Assembly (NCBI GenBank): GCA_028023455.1
Contig: JAQFVV010012405.1
Coordinates: 1,325,677 to 1,389,676, forward strand
DNA length: 64,000 nt
Direction of reading: 5' to 3'
DNA from: Epiperipatus broadwayi
Lineage: Eukaryota; Onychophora; Udeonychophora; Euonychophora; Peripatidae
The notes below the pieces were generated by a model. The model was not told the origin of the DNA, ran no database searches, and was given only the letters and a program-made list of their open reading frames with translations. The translations under genes were made by a program, and so were the position numbers. This document shows, piece after piece, positions 28,101-43,100 of this stretch (position 1 is its first letter; the number at the start of each line of letters is the position of its first letter).

Positions 28101-31100
28101 TTATATCAAATAAGTTGTCCAAGTTTATAATAATGAGATTCTCTCCCCCTATAACCCTCATCTTTCAGAAAGAAAAAAAACCAAATTTAAATGAACATGT
28201 AGATTGCCATAAGTTTTTTATAAAGATAAATCATCAATTAAAAAGAAACTGTATAGTGATGATTGAGATGAAGAGGTCTAGTACAATATCTTCTATTCTT
28301 GGAATTCCTGTTTGCATTAATGAAAAAGCTGATGACATTAAAAATTGGTTTGCAACAATAGTATCCATATCTCTTTTATCAGAACATAAGCTTTAACATT
28401 CCACTTGCTATTGAATAATGCTAATAATACCCAAAAATTTTTTCATGGAATTATTTTTGCATGTAAATGTAAGACAGCAAACTACTACTAGTTACTAGTA
28501 ATAATGGTATTGGATCTGCAAACTTGAATGTTCTATTTTTATAAAAATTTTGCACAAGGCATGGATTAACTATTATAAACATTGTTTAGACAAAAAAAAT
28601 CTATATAACTACTTAGATAATGCCTCATTCAAAACAATTATATGTTTTAATTAGAAAACATAATGTAAAAGATTACAGAGTTAAAACCATAATGCCATTA
28701 AAACCTAGTTAGGTCATATTTTAAAGTTACTGATCAGATATTGAATTGTTAGTTCTTTAGAAATAACTATTACCTGTGCTATGTTTCAGCAGAATTAAGT
28801 ACTCAAATTTGCGTTTTCAAGCTGGTTATGTTAGTGAGGTATGAAATTCTCTCAAAAAAGGTATTGTGAAGTTTAATTGTGGCAAATCTGTCCGGGACTT
28901 AAAAAATTTTTAACTAAATCTCATGTGACATTCTCTGTTTGTTGGAAAGTAAAACAAATATGTATCTTCATAAGCAATATAGAGATTTAGGACAGGTATT
29001 CACTGACTAATAAAAGAAGGCTTAAAAATGGCAGCGGATTAAAACTGTAAAAGAGATTCAGTATTTGCTGACCACAGTAGCTTTAGATATTATTTTGATA
29101 TATTCAAAGCAAGGATGAATTTGACAAATAAATCCCATGTAATCGAGGACAGTTCTATTTTATTTGATAATAATGATATTTTCAATATATCAAAATAATG
29201 AGAAAGCATTTGGTCATTACAATTTGATTTACAAGTGTCAAACATATTCCACTCACAACTTTGACATGATCTACTCTAGATAAATATGCAATGATTATCA
29301 CTAACCATTTACTTAACTAGAGATTATCTCTAGCACAGATATAAACTTTAAACCTCAATTAAATAATAATATCTGTATTTTTTTAAAATTTAATTAAAGA
29401 CACGCAGAGTTTTTCAACTTCATTTCTCTTTTTCCATGTGTAATATCTATCACAGATGTTCTTAGTAACCTCTACACCAGTACATATTTTTGAAACACAT
29501 AAATAAAAGCACTTAAACAGCATTCATCAGCTGACCCAGATCACTATTTTTCACATATATCTTCATTATAGTCATTATTTATCAATAGTAAATTATTACA
29601 ATTTGATTTATAAGTGATTCAGCACCAAACATATCCTTGGGAGTTACTTGTCTTTTACAGAGTCCTCCCTTAAGTGTTTTAAGAATGTTTGATGGTGTGG
29701 AAATTATTAAGAATATACTACATATTATACATTGAAAAAGAGAAATGAAGTTGAATTAAATATGTGAGTCTTCAATTAAATTTAAAAAAAAAAATAGATA
29801 TATTAATCTTCAACTGAGATTTAAAGTTTATATCTATGCTAGAAATAATTTCTAGTTTAGTAAGTAATTACTGATAATCAAATATTTACACACCAAGCTT
29901 GTATCCTGCCCATCCCTCTTCTATGTATTTAAATGGATACGGTCCCATGAGGAGTCAGAGTGACTTGAGGTCAACATGGGCATAGCAACAATATTGGCAT
30001 CAGTATGGGATTTGGGTTTTCATCATCAGATTTTCAATGATATGAAGGGCTGAAAAGTTGGAGATTGGAGTAGATTGAAGTCTGTCCATTAAAGTATGAA
30101 GATTTGCTATCTTAATATAAACTGAGCCCTGATTATATATATATGTGTGGGAGATAATAATATGGACCAACTGATGAGTGCTGGTTTGATTATATTGGTG
30201 ATTATTTATGTTTTCTACATGTGTGTGGTCATGAATATTAGTTGTATGAGATAGTGTAAATAATTGAAAGGTTCTTGAAAATCTGAATTCAAATCCCCTA
30301 TACTTACTGATAATCATTACATAATTTACTATTGCTAAATACAGCACAAATGACAATGTTTGTGAAAAATGGTGACCTGAGTCAACTGATGAGCACTGGA
30401 AAAGCATACAATGCATTTTGAGAGTCATTTGTCTTTTACAGTGTCTTTATTCATATGTTTCAAGAATGTGTGGTAGTGTGAAGGTTATTAAGAATATCTA
30501 TATTTTGTCATTGTATAATACAATAATTCAGGTGACTGCATTTAATGACACATCCATGAATTGACTCAGATTTGGACAAAGTTATCAAGTTTGATAATAT
30601 TAAGACAGCTATTTGTAATCTTGAAAATGGATCCTTAGACAAGTTTCAAATTATGACAGTTGTATGAATTAGATTCAAATCTTTTGAAATTTTTTTAGAA
30701 ATAAGTGGACCCATAAATTTGTGTCAACCACTCTTAAAAATGATTTTAGTATTTCAATTCATAAAAATAAAAAAAGAAGATAAGACTGAAATAATATCAT
30801 GAAATGTCATTGTTATCAACTACAGCAAAAATACTTCCAAATATTTTATTGAGTAGAGTCCTTCCTACCATAGATGACTGTTAATTTGCATTTGATGTGA
30901 TTTTTAAGAATGAAGAACTATAATAGGGGACTTTTAATTTATTCACATGACACACCTTCTGCATGGGAGATAACATTATTATCGGTAAAGTTACATCTGA
31001 GGCATTTGAAATAACAATCAGCATTAAACAAGAATATATATTAGATTTTGTTTTATGACTATAATACTAAAGTAAAATATTCAATTGATGGTAGATTTTT

Positions 31101-34100
31101 AATTTGAACTGATTAAAAACAAGATTTACAATATGCTATTCTTTCCAAATCTACAGAATATACTTAATGTTTTGAATGTAAATTTTGTTTACGTAATAAT
31201 GTTCAAAAAATGCAAGTCATGAGAGAAAAATCTTCTGTAATTTTTGCTGTGGATGATTTGTTGTCAGCTCTTTAGACAGAAAGCTGGAAGGGAGTGTTGA
31301 GGTATTGCTCAGACTCCATTGCAATATATGTTGCTTTTAACAAGTTAAAGGATTGGTATTTCATCATATTCCAATTAAATTAATTGGATAATATTCTACC
31401 AAATTTTTTATTGCAGAAAAGTGAAACATGAAATCATTATCAATATATCAACCAAAGCATTGGAAATTTGGAATTTAAGCTAATTATGTAATACTCTGAT
31501 AATATGATAGCAGAATCATTACAACCAATGCTACATATTCCTCAGCTTGTCATATGTGATGAAACTGAATCTATATTCTACCTTAGGAAGGTTAAACCTT
31601 TGTGGGATTGAGCATGTGAAATAAATAAAAATATGATATGGATAATTTCTATGTGGATTTCATTGGGGAGGCAGATCTTATTATAAAGATTATCACAAAA
31701 ACATTTATTTTCATTGGGAATAAATAATTAATGACTGGATTCAATGAACAGTTATAATAATGCAAGGTACTGAATTTGAAGTAGAAACTTGAATATTAAA
31801 TAAAGGGACTTAGAGTACCAAAATATACTGTATGAAGATATTTAGTATTTCACAGAGTGGTTTATACCAGGGATGGGAAACCTTTTTACCATGGAAGATC
31901 ACATTCAACTTCAGAAATAATGAAAAGGCTGCACAAATTTTCTGAATTTGTTTTACATTAATATTTTTCAAACCTCAATTTAAATTACCATTTTGGTTAT
32001 ATTATTATGGATTTATTATGTAATAAACAAAAGTACAAAAAAGTAATATTCTTGTGTGAATTTCATAAAAGCACACAAAAAATTTAAATAATTGATAACA
32101 ATTATTAGCCAATAAAAATTAAATCCATATATCACATAACTTAATTTTTTAAGCTTGAAAATAAAAAATAAAGAGCTCTGCTAATTGCTCTAACAAGCTT
32201 TATTGATAAATGCCAGCAAAACAAAGCATTTAAAAATCTCTATCTTGAAACTACTCCCCAATCTCAGACCAATGGTTCATGCTTTGGCATTCCTCAGTGA
32301 GGTGCTAGGATAGTTTCCTAGATTTAAAAATACCAAGCCTAAGCCAGCATTTACCTAAAAGTTAACTATTAAGTAGAAAATTTGAAATGTTTAGACCCCT
32401 AAATGCTTAAATAGCTATATGGGGCTGAGAGATCTTCAGCCAAACCATATATTAATAGCCTTAGCAATATAACATTGCTTAAGACTTTAAAACAAAGACT
32501 ATAAGTTATCAATAAAAAATTAAAGCTATATATCACATGACTTAATTTTTTAAGCTTGCTTGTAAATAAAAAATAAACAGCTCTGCTAATTGCTCTAACA
32601 AGCTTTATTGATAAATGTCAGCAAAGCAAAGCATTTAAAAATCTCTATCTTGAAACATTCCCCAACCTCAGACCAATGGTTTCATGCTTTGGCATTCCTC
32701 GGTGAGGCAGTAGAGTAGTTTCTGACACTAGATTTATAAATACCAAGCCAAAGCCAGCATTTATCTAAAAGTTAACTATTAAGTAGAAAATCTGAAATTT
32801 TTAGACACCTTTATGTCTTCAAATCCAGCTATCTAACTTAAGTAACTCTATGGGGCTGAGAGATCTTCAGCCAAACCATATATTAACAGCCTTAGCAATA
32901 TAATATTGCTTAAGACTTTAAACAAGGACTATAAATAGTCAATAAAAATTAAAGCCCATATATCACATGACTTATTTTTTTAGGTCTTAAAAAATTAAAG
33001 AGTTGAATAGAACCACTGCTAAAAACATATATTTTTAATAATATTTATTTTTTAAAAATCAAAGAGTTTATAGTTTATTGCTCAAAGATTCACAAAAAGT
33101 TTGAGCACCAGAGACCACAATTTTGCCACTGCACTAAACCATGTAGGGTGTAATGTTCGTTTGTCTTAATAAAGATCATGTCAAAACATGGAGGAAAAGA
33201 ACAAATTTTCATACACTGCACATTGTATGCCAAAAAAAACAGCCATAATTTGGCCCCTTTATATTTTAATTATAAATAAACAATATAAATGCAAACAAAA
33301 AGAAAAAAAAATTTATGAACATAAATGTTATTTTATTTTCATCTGTCTCAATTTTACATTTGATATCAATGCAAATTTAAATAATTTATTACAACTGATA
33401 TTATTTATCTCTTGCTACAAACCTGGAGTAAAATTAATATAGCCAAAAATAATATTGACTCGTATTGCATAGGAATCTAATAGTTAAGTAGGTGCAAAAT
33501 TAAAATGACAGATTATTGCTTATTTAGACTATTTACTATCTAGTAAAACAAAATTAAAATAACATTACAGTGCATTTGGCAGGATTCATTTTATATTTAA
33601 AAAGAATATGGACTTGAAAAAAGAAAACTTTCTTCTACTCACTATGACTTGTCTATTTTGCTTCTAACTGTAAAATGTAGATACATAACTGTAAAATGAA
33701 ACAGTACATACAAGTGACACAAAAAAGTATAGAAAAAAATATTGACGAGAATAAAAAATAATTAAATAACTGCATTGAAGATGGCAAAGAAATAAGAAAA
33801 TTTTCTATTTAATACCAAAAAAAAAAACATATCCATAAAATGAAAGAGAAAAGCTTGTGACAAATCTTTTAGGAAAATATCAGAAAGGTATTTGTCTTTC
33901 TATTTAATGGCTGATGAAGAAATCATGATCCTTGGTGGTCGTGAGGAATCATGCATGTTGATAAAATTAAATATTAGATTGATAAATAAAGTGAAATGCT
34001 TCATATTCAAATTCGTTTTTGCTTTGCTGACAACAAAAGCAATATTTTTTTAATTTTCAAAAATGAACATAAACTTAATAAAATGTAAATTCTGGAGCCA

Positions 34101-37100
34101 GCAGGACAGCCCACTGTCACTGCTCATAAACTTCAAGGGTTTTGAAATATCACACACAAAAAAAAAAACACTTCTGAATGTAAATACATTTTAAATTATG
34201 TACTTTTCTTGGCTTATCATCATCAATTCATGATTGTTATAATCGCATTCTTCAGTAGTATTAAGACTAAAAACTGCTCTTTTGCCATAAATGATTACTT
34301 CTTTTGTCTATCATTGTTATCTTGCTTTAGGAGATAACTTGGTTTTATTCTAGATGCATATCTTAATCAATCCTAATTAATTTCCTTAACTACCTTATAA
34401 TCTGTTTTTGAATCTCTTTTCTGTTACAGATTAATTACACATTTTTACTTGAACAAAAATAATTTATTTAATCTCCTTTCCATTACAGTTTAATTACACA
34501 TTTTTACTAATAAAACTTACTTAAGAATAAACTACATTTTTATAATTTACAAAATAACTATGTATATGTCATCATTATTACTTCCAATTATAATCAATTC
34601 ATTGCAGAATGAAAATCTCTCCAAGTTTAAACCAGTTTCTCTGATCCGTATCCTTTTCTTCTCAACATCACATAACCGAACTTCCTTGCATTTTTTTCCA
34701 TCCATCTTATGTGCTTTTTTCTAGGTCTTTCATACTCTCTTCGGTTACAATTTAAAGCATCAACTGTTCATCCATTATTATGACTTCTAATATGTCCAAC
34801 CTAGCTCTATTTCAGTCTCAATTCTTTCAATGATGACACTCATACTTGTTTTTGCTTTCATCCATGTATTATATTTTTGATCTCTTTTTTAATTACTTCT
34901 AAAACATTCTCTCCATATATCATTGAATGATCTGAAATCTTTGTATTGTTCTTCTGTTAAGTGTCCAAGTCGCCGATCCATAAATAGGAACTGAGATATT
35001 TTTTTTAATATTAATTATTTCTAACAATCAAATTTAATTCTGCCATTAATTTTATTCATTATCTTTCAATCTCTAATAAACTTCTAATTCATGATTATTG
35101 AGCTTTATTGTTGAATATTTGTTTAGGCTATTTAGCATTTATCTTTAATCCTATTTCCTTACTTTAAACTGATAAGTCATGCATCATTTTTTTGAAGCTC
35201 AGAAGCGTTATTAAAAAAGCAGTTATAGCATGTGGAAAATCTACATGACTTAAATAATCTTCATTTACTTTTATTCTCTTAGCTTACCATTTTAATCCAC
35301 AAAACATTCTTATAAAACAGCTGCAAAAAGGAAATCACCAGTCATATACTCTTCTCCACATTAATCTTCTTAACATCATCATATAACCTAATCACTGCTG
35401 TTCCAATTTGATAAATATTCTCCAGAATATGACAAAATTCTTAGTTCTATATTTTGATAATCAAAATCTTTAATTATTATTAAAATGTTTGTAGAATCAA
35501 ATGTCTTTTCATAGTTTATAATTCTAAAGCATAAAGGTAACTCATATTCATTGGTCCTTTCTATAACTTCTATCAATATTTGGATCTAATCCACTGTGCT
35601 AAAATCATTTTTTTTAATTGGAGCCAGTTTTTTTTTTTTTGGTTGATTAGAGTACAAACTTCATTGTGAATGAATTGTTATTATCTTACTAAAGATTTTG
35701 TATAAAATTAATAGAATACGGATATATTTGTAATTTCTAATATTTTTTATTACCCTTTATTAAATATCAATATTACTATTGCATTTGTCCAATCATCTGA
35801 TTCATCTTTATCATTTAGACATTCGGTATACAGCTTTGCCAATAATTTTTTTATTTCTTGATCTGCTTCTTTTACATTATCAATAATAATTCCATCATTT
35901 TCCGGAGCTTTTAATTTCTTCATAGACTTAAAATACTTGAGAATTTAGAAAATGTAGTACAGTTATTATATAATTCTTTATAGAATTTTTCAACACATTT
36001 CATATCATCATCCTTTTTAGTGGTTCTATTTTTTGTTGTTATTGTTGAAACAACTTTTCTTTCTTCTCTTCTATAGATTTCATTGCCAATTGACAATTAT
36101 GTTTTAGCATATCATTATTAATCCTTTGTCATACCATTTTACAAAACTCTGAAATTTCAATTCTTCATAATGAATCATTTAAAAAAAAAAAATCATATTC
36201 CATCTTTTCTTGATATATTGTCTCAATAAAAAATTTATTAGTATATTGCTGTTACTTTTCTCGCAGTTCTTAATAAAGTATCAGCTATCTTCTTATGATT
36301 TTAGTTAAGTGTGGACTATCTTCAAAATCTATTAATATTTTAAAATGATTTGCAAGTTCTGCTTTAAATTCGGTGGAGTGTTTTTGAAGATTCAGAATAT
36401 AAACTGTTAATATTGACTTTCTTAGTAGTTTTTGGCTCTCTAGTTTTGCATTAACATGTACTTTGCAACTCAATAATTGATGATTATTTTATAGGTTGAG
36501 TCTATTAAAAACATTACGATCTTAAAGCATATATTTTCTGATAATCAAAATATAATCAGATTCTACTATACCTTCATTTGGATGATACCATATCTACTTG
36601 TTTAGTGTTTTTCTTTAAAAAAAAATCATATAAAAGACTTTTTCTTTTTCTACAAACTCCATAAGTCTGTGTTCCTTTTCATTTCTATCACCATAATCAA
36701 ATTTATCCACAGCATTTTTTTCCAATTGTTTGCCAATTCTAGCATTAAAGTCTCCCATGATAATTTTAAAATGTTTTTTGGTCTGATCAAAAGCATTTTG
36801 TACATCCATATAAAAATCCTCCATTTCTTCATCGCTATGAAAATTTGTTGGGGCATAAAAAGTCCTCTACTTCTTCACCACAATGAAAACTACTAGGGTG
36901 TAAATGGGATCTGCATTTGGTATTTTCCATTAATTTGAATAATTAATTTTGCCATTCTGTCTGACATATCGTCAATTTGCACAATAATGTTCTTTCACTT
37001 TTTATTTAATATGAATTCCACTCCATATGTATTTCAATATTTGTTCTTTTATATCTCTTTACTTTTTTGTCTAGTTTCACAAAGTCCAACAATATTCTAT

Positions 37101-40100
37101 TCAATATTAGAAACTCTTTCTTTCAATTTATACAATTTCTCTTTACTTGAAAGTGATATATAGATATAGGTACTTAAATAAAAGTCATCAATGAATAGAA
37201 TTAGTACTCTGTTTTCTGCCACCAACTTCTGCCTTCTTTGGCTACTTTACAATCACCTGGGAATAAGGGGCATAATTTAATTCTGTCTATTATGATTCTA
37301 AATACCTATTAAAAAGAAAGATCATTCACAAATACATATATCTTGCCTTCAACTAGGCAACTGAGAAGAAAGACTATATTTCTTAATCTTGAATTCAGAA
37401 GCAAAAATCCAACTAAACTTATCATGCTGATTAATGTATACTGGTGAGCAACATGTCTAGTTTTTTTATACATATGAATATCCACCTAGTAATAAGAGCG
37501 AGAGCAATAAAAATGTGTGGATATTAGGAATTTGCCCAGTTCAGTTTCTTTAAGGCTTTTAAAAATATTTTTTAAAATTAACAGCAAACACCTTTCTGTA
37601 ACCATATATATGTATGACAAGCATATATATATATTTAAAAATATACAGACATAATCTCTCCTACTTCAGAAACTTCTATTGTTTGAACTAAAATAGTCTT
37701 TTAGGTAGGCAAGTATTCCTTTAATTTTTTTAGATATTTATATTCATGGAGAAATAGCTTTTTTGCGACTAATTTTGTTTTCTCTAGAAATGTTTTTGAA
37801 TTAAATGGAATAATATTTGGTACTGGTTCTTATGAACATTGTATCAATCCAACTATTTATCTTGGCTCATTGGTGAATGTGTTTATATACCATCGCAATA
37901 TAATCCCATTTTTTACCACAATTTCCATTATTTGTTTAGATAGAACTTTGATAATTAAATTTTTTGCCCAATGCTTTTTTAATTTATTCCTAATCCAAGT
38001 CTGGTCATTCTCTGTGTAAATTAAGCCTTCCATTTTAGCCGTCTTCTTCACTTTCAATAGAACTGTAATTTTATTTTTAGTTTTCTTTCAAACATCAACT
38101 CAAGATTACGTTGGAAAAATGAAACTTTACACATTATTTTATGCAAGTCCAAGATCAGAACCAATTGTAATTATTAAATTGCATTTTCCAATAAACCCTT
38201 TGACTTGGGGTAATACAGAGATACTACACTTTTGTAAAAAATTGTTCACACTTGAAACAAATAAATTCTAGAATATTTTGTCTAAAATATAACCATGAGA
38301 TACAAACATTTCATTTAGCTAAAAGATAATTTACTCCACCCTCATGCTTTTTAGAAATTTATATTCTATCCTTCTCGAGTATGCATTTAGAAACACATGG
38401 CCTATATAAGGTCTAGCAGTCTATGTGTATTCTGCTTTATGGCTTGGTTATAGTTGATCAAGCTATCTTTTTTTAAATAAAAGCTAGTAATATAGTTTGG
38501 TGTGATTCCAATTTTTTATTTTTTTCTTCAGTCACTTTAATTATTTTTGCAAAAATAATCTACAAAGCTTACATACATTTGGAATTCTCCATTGTTTAGG
38601 ACTATTTTCTTTGATGAAACTTTAAACTCGCTTTTTAAATGCTTTTTTTAATTTCTGGTCAACAAAAATTTATTAGTCAAGCAAATTTCAATACCTAAAG
38701 ATGCAAACCATTACCTACCTATAGTAAGAACTAATATTGCCTTGTACAACATATAATATCAGTAATTTGCACTAGAACTTTTACACTATCAAATCTATAT
38801 TTATAGAGCATGAGGCCAAACATGATCATGGCTTTGAGTCACTGTGTGTGAGGTAGTATGTTCTGAAAGAAATGATAAAAACATAAAGTTAAAAAAGCAT
38901 GGCAGATAGCCAATAATATGCATGCTATTAATAAGAAAGATTCCTGTGTCCCATTGTTAAAGAAATGGATTACGTAAATTATCTCATTTACATTTTCTCA
39001 TTGAGTATTTAAATATCACTCACTCTATTATAATACTTCTCACTCACGGCAAATTAATATTATTATGATTCTGATGTAGCATCTTTTCTTACTAAACACA
39101 GAAAACATGTTTACATCATGTTACTATCAAAAACCTTAACTAAATTCCTGCTTTTTTACTATCTTGTCAGCACAGTTTTTGCAAATGCGCCTTCATCCTT
39201 CTTTCTTCCATTTGTAATCTCTTTGGTAATATGCCCTAATTTATTATAATAAAAAAACACATATTAATTTCTCAACATTTTAGACTTTATTGATCACTTT
39301 TTTATTCACTTTGGAAATAAATGCACTCTTCAATTCTTTTGTTCAATCTATTACTAATTTTTAAGTTATCCTCACTTTGAATGGCCACTTTGTAAATTAA
39401 GTTGGTAGTAGCAAATGTTGTGTGTTCGACTTATTTGCTACACACAGGTTGGATGGTGACTGCACGAGCATGTTGTATATTTGAAATGCAAGCACTCTGA
39501 ATACCAACAAACAAAGCAATAAATAATAACAATAGCGAAAAGTTATTGCTATATGCACAACACAATATATATATAGTTCACTTTAATTCACTTCCCACGA
39601 CGAGTTATTGCTACACTCACAACACAATATATATATAGTTCACTTTGGTTCACTTTCCCCTGACACACTTCACAACTGGCTGCTTACTTGATCGTTTCCT
39701 CCGGTCTAGGTTTTCCCAAAACTCTTGGGCCTTGTTTGGCTGCTGCTCGCAAACACATTTTTGCACTAGAGCACTGCACCGCCACTTAAGTTTCTTTCAG
39801 CTACATGCATTTCTGTCTCTTTGCAACCATCCACTTAGTAACTCACTGGAAGTAGAACAATGCACTTTATTGCTCAAACTATTTATAGTCCCCTCAACTG
39901 GCCTTCAGCAATCCAAAGTTCATCCTTGACATTACCCATTTTGAATTCTTCTTTGCGTTTTTAATTATGCATAACAATTAATTAATTTCGTAGGAATTTA
40001 TTTCCATATAAAGTAAGTTTCAAGGTCTATACAATTAATTAATATTGTATCAAGAAATATTTGTAATCAGCAAATATTTCCTAGTATTTATAGAACACAA

Positions 40101-43100
40101 TGTTCTTATCACAAATAACTTATCAGTTAGCGATCTAATGAAAAATAAATATATTTCTCTAATATTTTCTTTACTTTTTCTGGAGTACAAAGCTTATACT
40201 TGGATATCAATGTAAATATTTTTACAAAACATTACAGCAAATATCTGTTTCCCAAGTTCTATTAAAAAGTTATAATGGATCAGGAACTCACAATCATTTA
40301 ATTGTTAACGGTATATATTTTTACTGAAAGAATTTCATTACTTATCTCCAGAGATTTCAACTAATTGCTCTTTTCATGTACTTAGAAATCAATCTTTTCT
40401 GCTCATGTAATACCATTTTAATTTATTTAAGTTTAGCATTCTTAAGAAGCTAAATTTTTAAATTACTGTGTATGTATTTTATATACATATACATACATTG
40501 TCCTATTACAATTAACCATTTTATGTGCACAATATTTAAATATCTACATACATACACAATGTTTTGGAACATTTAAATGGTGAAGTTCATGGCTTGTCTA
40601 AGTGCATATTTTGTGGCTGGTCATCACTAGTCCATGGCATTATAACTGCATACTTTAATGGTGCCAATCCAATTTCCCTATTGAGATTAAAAACTGTCCT
40701 TTTTTTCATTTTCTTTTCTCGACTCCCATAAAGCATTGCTACTTTTGTTATATTATGTTTTAGGAATATAATGAGTTTTTTTCCTTAACTGCAGTTCTTA
40801 ATTGATCCTAATTGATTTTCTTAAATTAACTTTTAATCATATTAGAATCTCTTTTCTATAATAGAAATGTGCATTGATATCTACCATTCATACAGTAACC
40901 ATTTGTATTTTAAGTATGGGCATTTCAACACTCAAAGGAAAAAATAAAAATAAAAACTGTTTTAGAAATGAGTTTTGTGATAACTAATATTTAAATACAT
41001 GTATATTATCTATACTAAATTTAATCTAATTATAAGGGACTTGAATTCGGGCTTTTTATTTTAAATTTTCAGATTTTCAATGGTATGGATGGCTGAAGAG
41101 TTGAGAGTGAAGCAGAATGAAGCTTATCCATTAAAGTTTAAAGACTTGCTATCTTAGTATAAACTAAGCAGTGATTGTATATACATGTGAGAGATGATGA
41201 TCTGGACCAAATAATGAGTGCTGGTTCAGTACAAAATATGTATATTGGAGATCATTTATCTTTTTCACATGTATGTATGTAGTCATGTGAGCCAGTTATA
41301 TAAAATAAATTGGATAGTTGTGGATAGTTTGAAGTCCTAAGTTCAAGTCCTTTATATTTTGTGATAACTATAAAAACCGATCTGTAAACTACAAATATAT
41401 CTGCATGATAACATGCTGGTCCATTTTCTGTTTATCCACTATTTTGTGATGCTGCCTTTTAATTTCTTCAACAGAAACCTTTTATTTTTTAAATACTTTA
41501 ACACCATGTCTTATTGCACCTCTCATTCTATTCTCTACCATATCTGCCATAACATCACAATAATAAATGAAAAGACCAGAATCTTCAAATTTAAACTAAG
41601 CTCTCAACAAGATGTTAAAATATATCACAAATTAAAAATGAGCTACATACTTATTAAACAGCACATATTACCTGTAATTATAAATGGTAAATCCTTCAAC
41701 AAATATTAACGGAATTTCACTGTAGTTTCTATAACTAGTTTTCTGAGAGGCATTCTTGCAATGGACGGTTACCATGTCAATAAACTTCTCCATAAAACTC
41801 ATCATGTCAAGAGAATCTAGACCTTAAAGAAAATTAAAGAAAAAATGTGAATTGTTGCTTTAACAAATAACCAGATCAAATCTAATTTTAATGGTCAAAA
41901 ATATAAAAAGGAACTTACTTTCCCAATTCCAGCATTTTAATTTATCATCCCATATCTTCATCATCTTGGGATTATCTGTATCCTATAATATCGTATACAT
42001 AACAGCTACAAAATTAATTACAACTCCCACAATCAAATAAATAATTTACAATTTTCATATATTTAGAAATATATTTTTATTATAAAAACAAAAAACACCT
42101 TACTGTTTACAGATCTCTTAGCATTTATGTATATTTATTAATAGACATGTTGTCTATGAGCATATATAGAAACATATATACACACACAGATAAGTAATGC
42201 CTATTAACATAATATATATACATGCATAAAATCAGATAACTATCTTGACACTTTATTAGTACTCTATATCATATTATTACATATATTATTATTTAATACA
42301 AACACAAAGCAATACATCAAATCAATGTATCATATATATTTTAAGAGCTTTATAATGTAGTGACTGTGCATATACCTGCTGTGCTTACAATCTGAATTTA
42401 AATAATCTTTTAAAAAAAAATATTTCCACATTCTAATCAAGAGTAGCATTTTTTTTACAAGTAGACAGTCCACAACCAATACAGCTAAACAATTTTTAGT
42501 TAGATGTAAAACAAAGATAGAAAAATATTCAAACTCCATACACCTACACACACTTGACAATTGAAAAGCCATATAATAAAGGCTTCTCCTTCACTATTTT
42601 TCTATGAGGAATTGTTAAAGAATTCTCCCTGAAACAGGTCATTTAAAGGCTGATTTATCTTTTTCATTTACATCTCTGATGCTATGTCCATTTTGCAGAT
42701 TTATTCTTGCACGCTAACTCCTAGGCTCCAATTTCCCTAAACATCAACTGAATACTTGCAATATACAGATGCCATATTATATGCACCTTTAATTCCACCA
42801 CCACAATTTCAAACTATTTTCTTCAGTGCAGTCTTATAAAATATAAAAGTTTCATTAAGCATTTAAAGACTATGAAATATATTTAACTTTCGGATGATTC
42901 AATGAGTAATTCATAGAATATTAACTTGTTCTACTCAGTATTTATGATACTTTTCTAAAGATGTATTCCAAAAATATTTATCACTATTTTCTTACAGTAT
43001 CAAACTCCAAAATGTACATACATCCTATAGATAGTTTTCAATCTCCATGACACTCTAATGCAAATGAAAGTAAGATATAATGTATTTTGAAATCGAATAT

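Larger units (their letters stand above)
32098..33000 (-). mobile_element. Head-to-tail family B hammerhead repeats (two units plus a start)
   Basis: The terminal motif AATAAAAATTAAA...TATATCACATGACTTA occurs at about 32111, 32511 and 32941, giving two full units of about 400 and 430 bp and the first 60 bp of a third, all in the same orientation. Each full unit carries one hammerhead motif on the minus strand. Unlike the copy at 58.6 kb there is no inverted arm. Head-to-tail multimers with one ribozyme per unit are the arrangement expected for retrozymes copied from circular or multimeric RNA. Confidence 0.8.

Noticed and set aside
30165-30400. Repeated ACTGATGAG motifs (30172, 30386, and reverse complement near 29530) as further hammerheads
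   Set aside because: They contain CTGATGA but no stem II hairpin, no correctly placed GAAA and no closing stem I, so the match is to seven bases only.
30000-30428. Minus-strand 142-residue open stretch as a protein
   Set aside because: It overlaps dispersed repeat C, whose other copy at 41 kb does not keep the frame.
34235-34275. TEECDYNN-like translation on minus as the missing NMRK exon 5
   Set aside because: Only TEEC fits; the following residues and splice sites do not, and the 15.1 kb candidate joins the next exon far better.
39645-39929. Plus-strand 94-residue open stretch as a gene
   Set aside because: It lies in the LTR-like island, has no motif, and no supporting splice or codon signal was seen.
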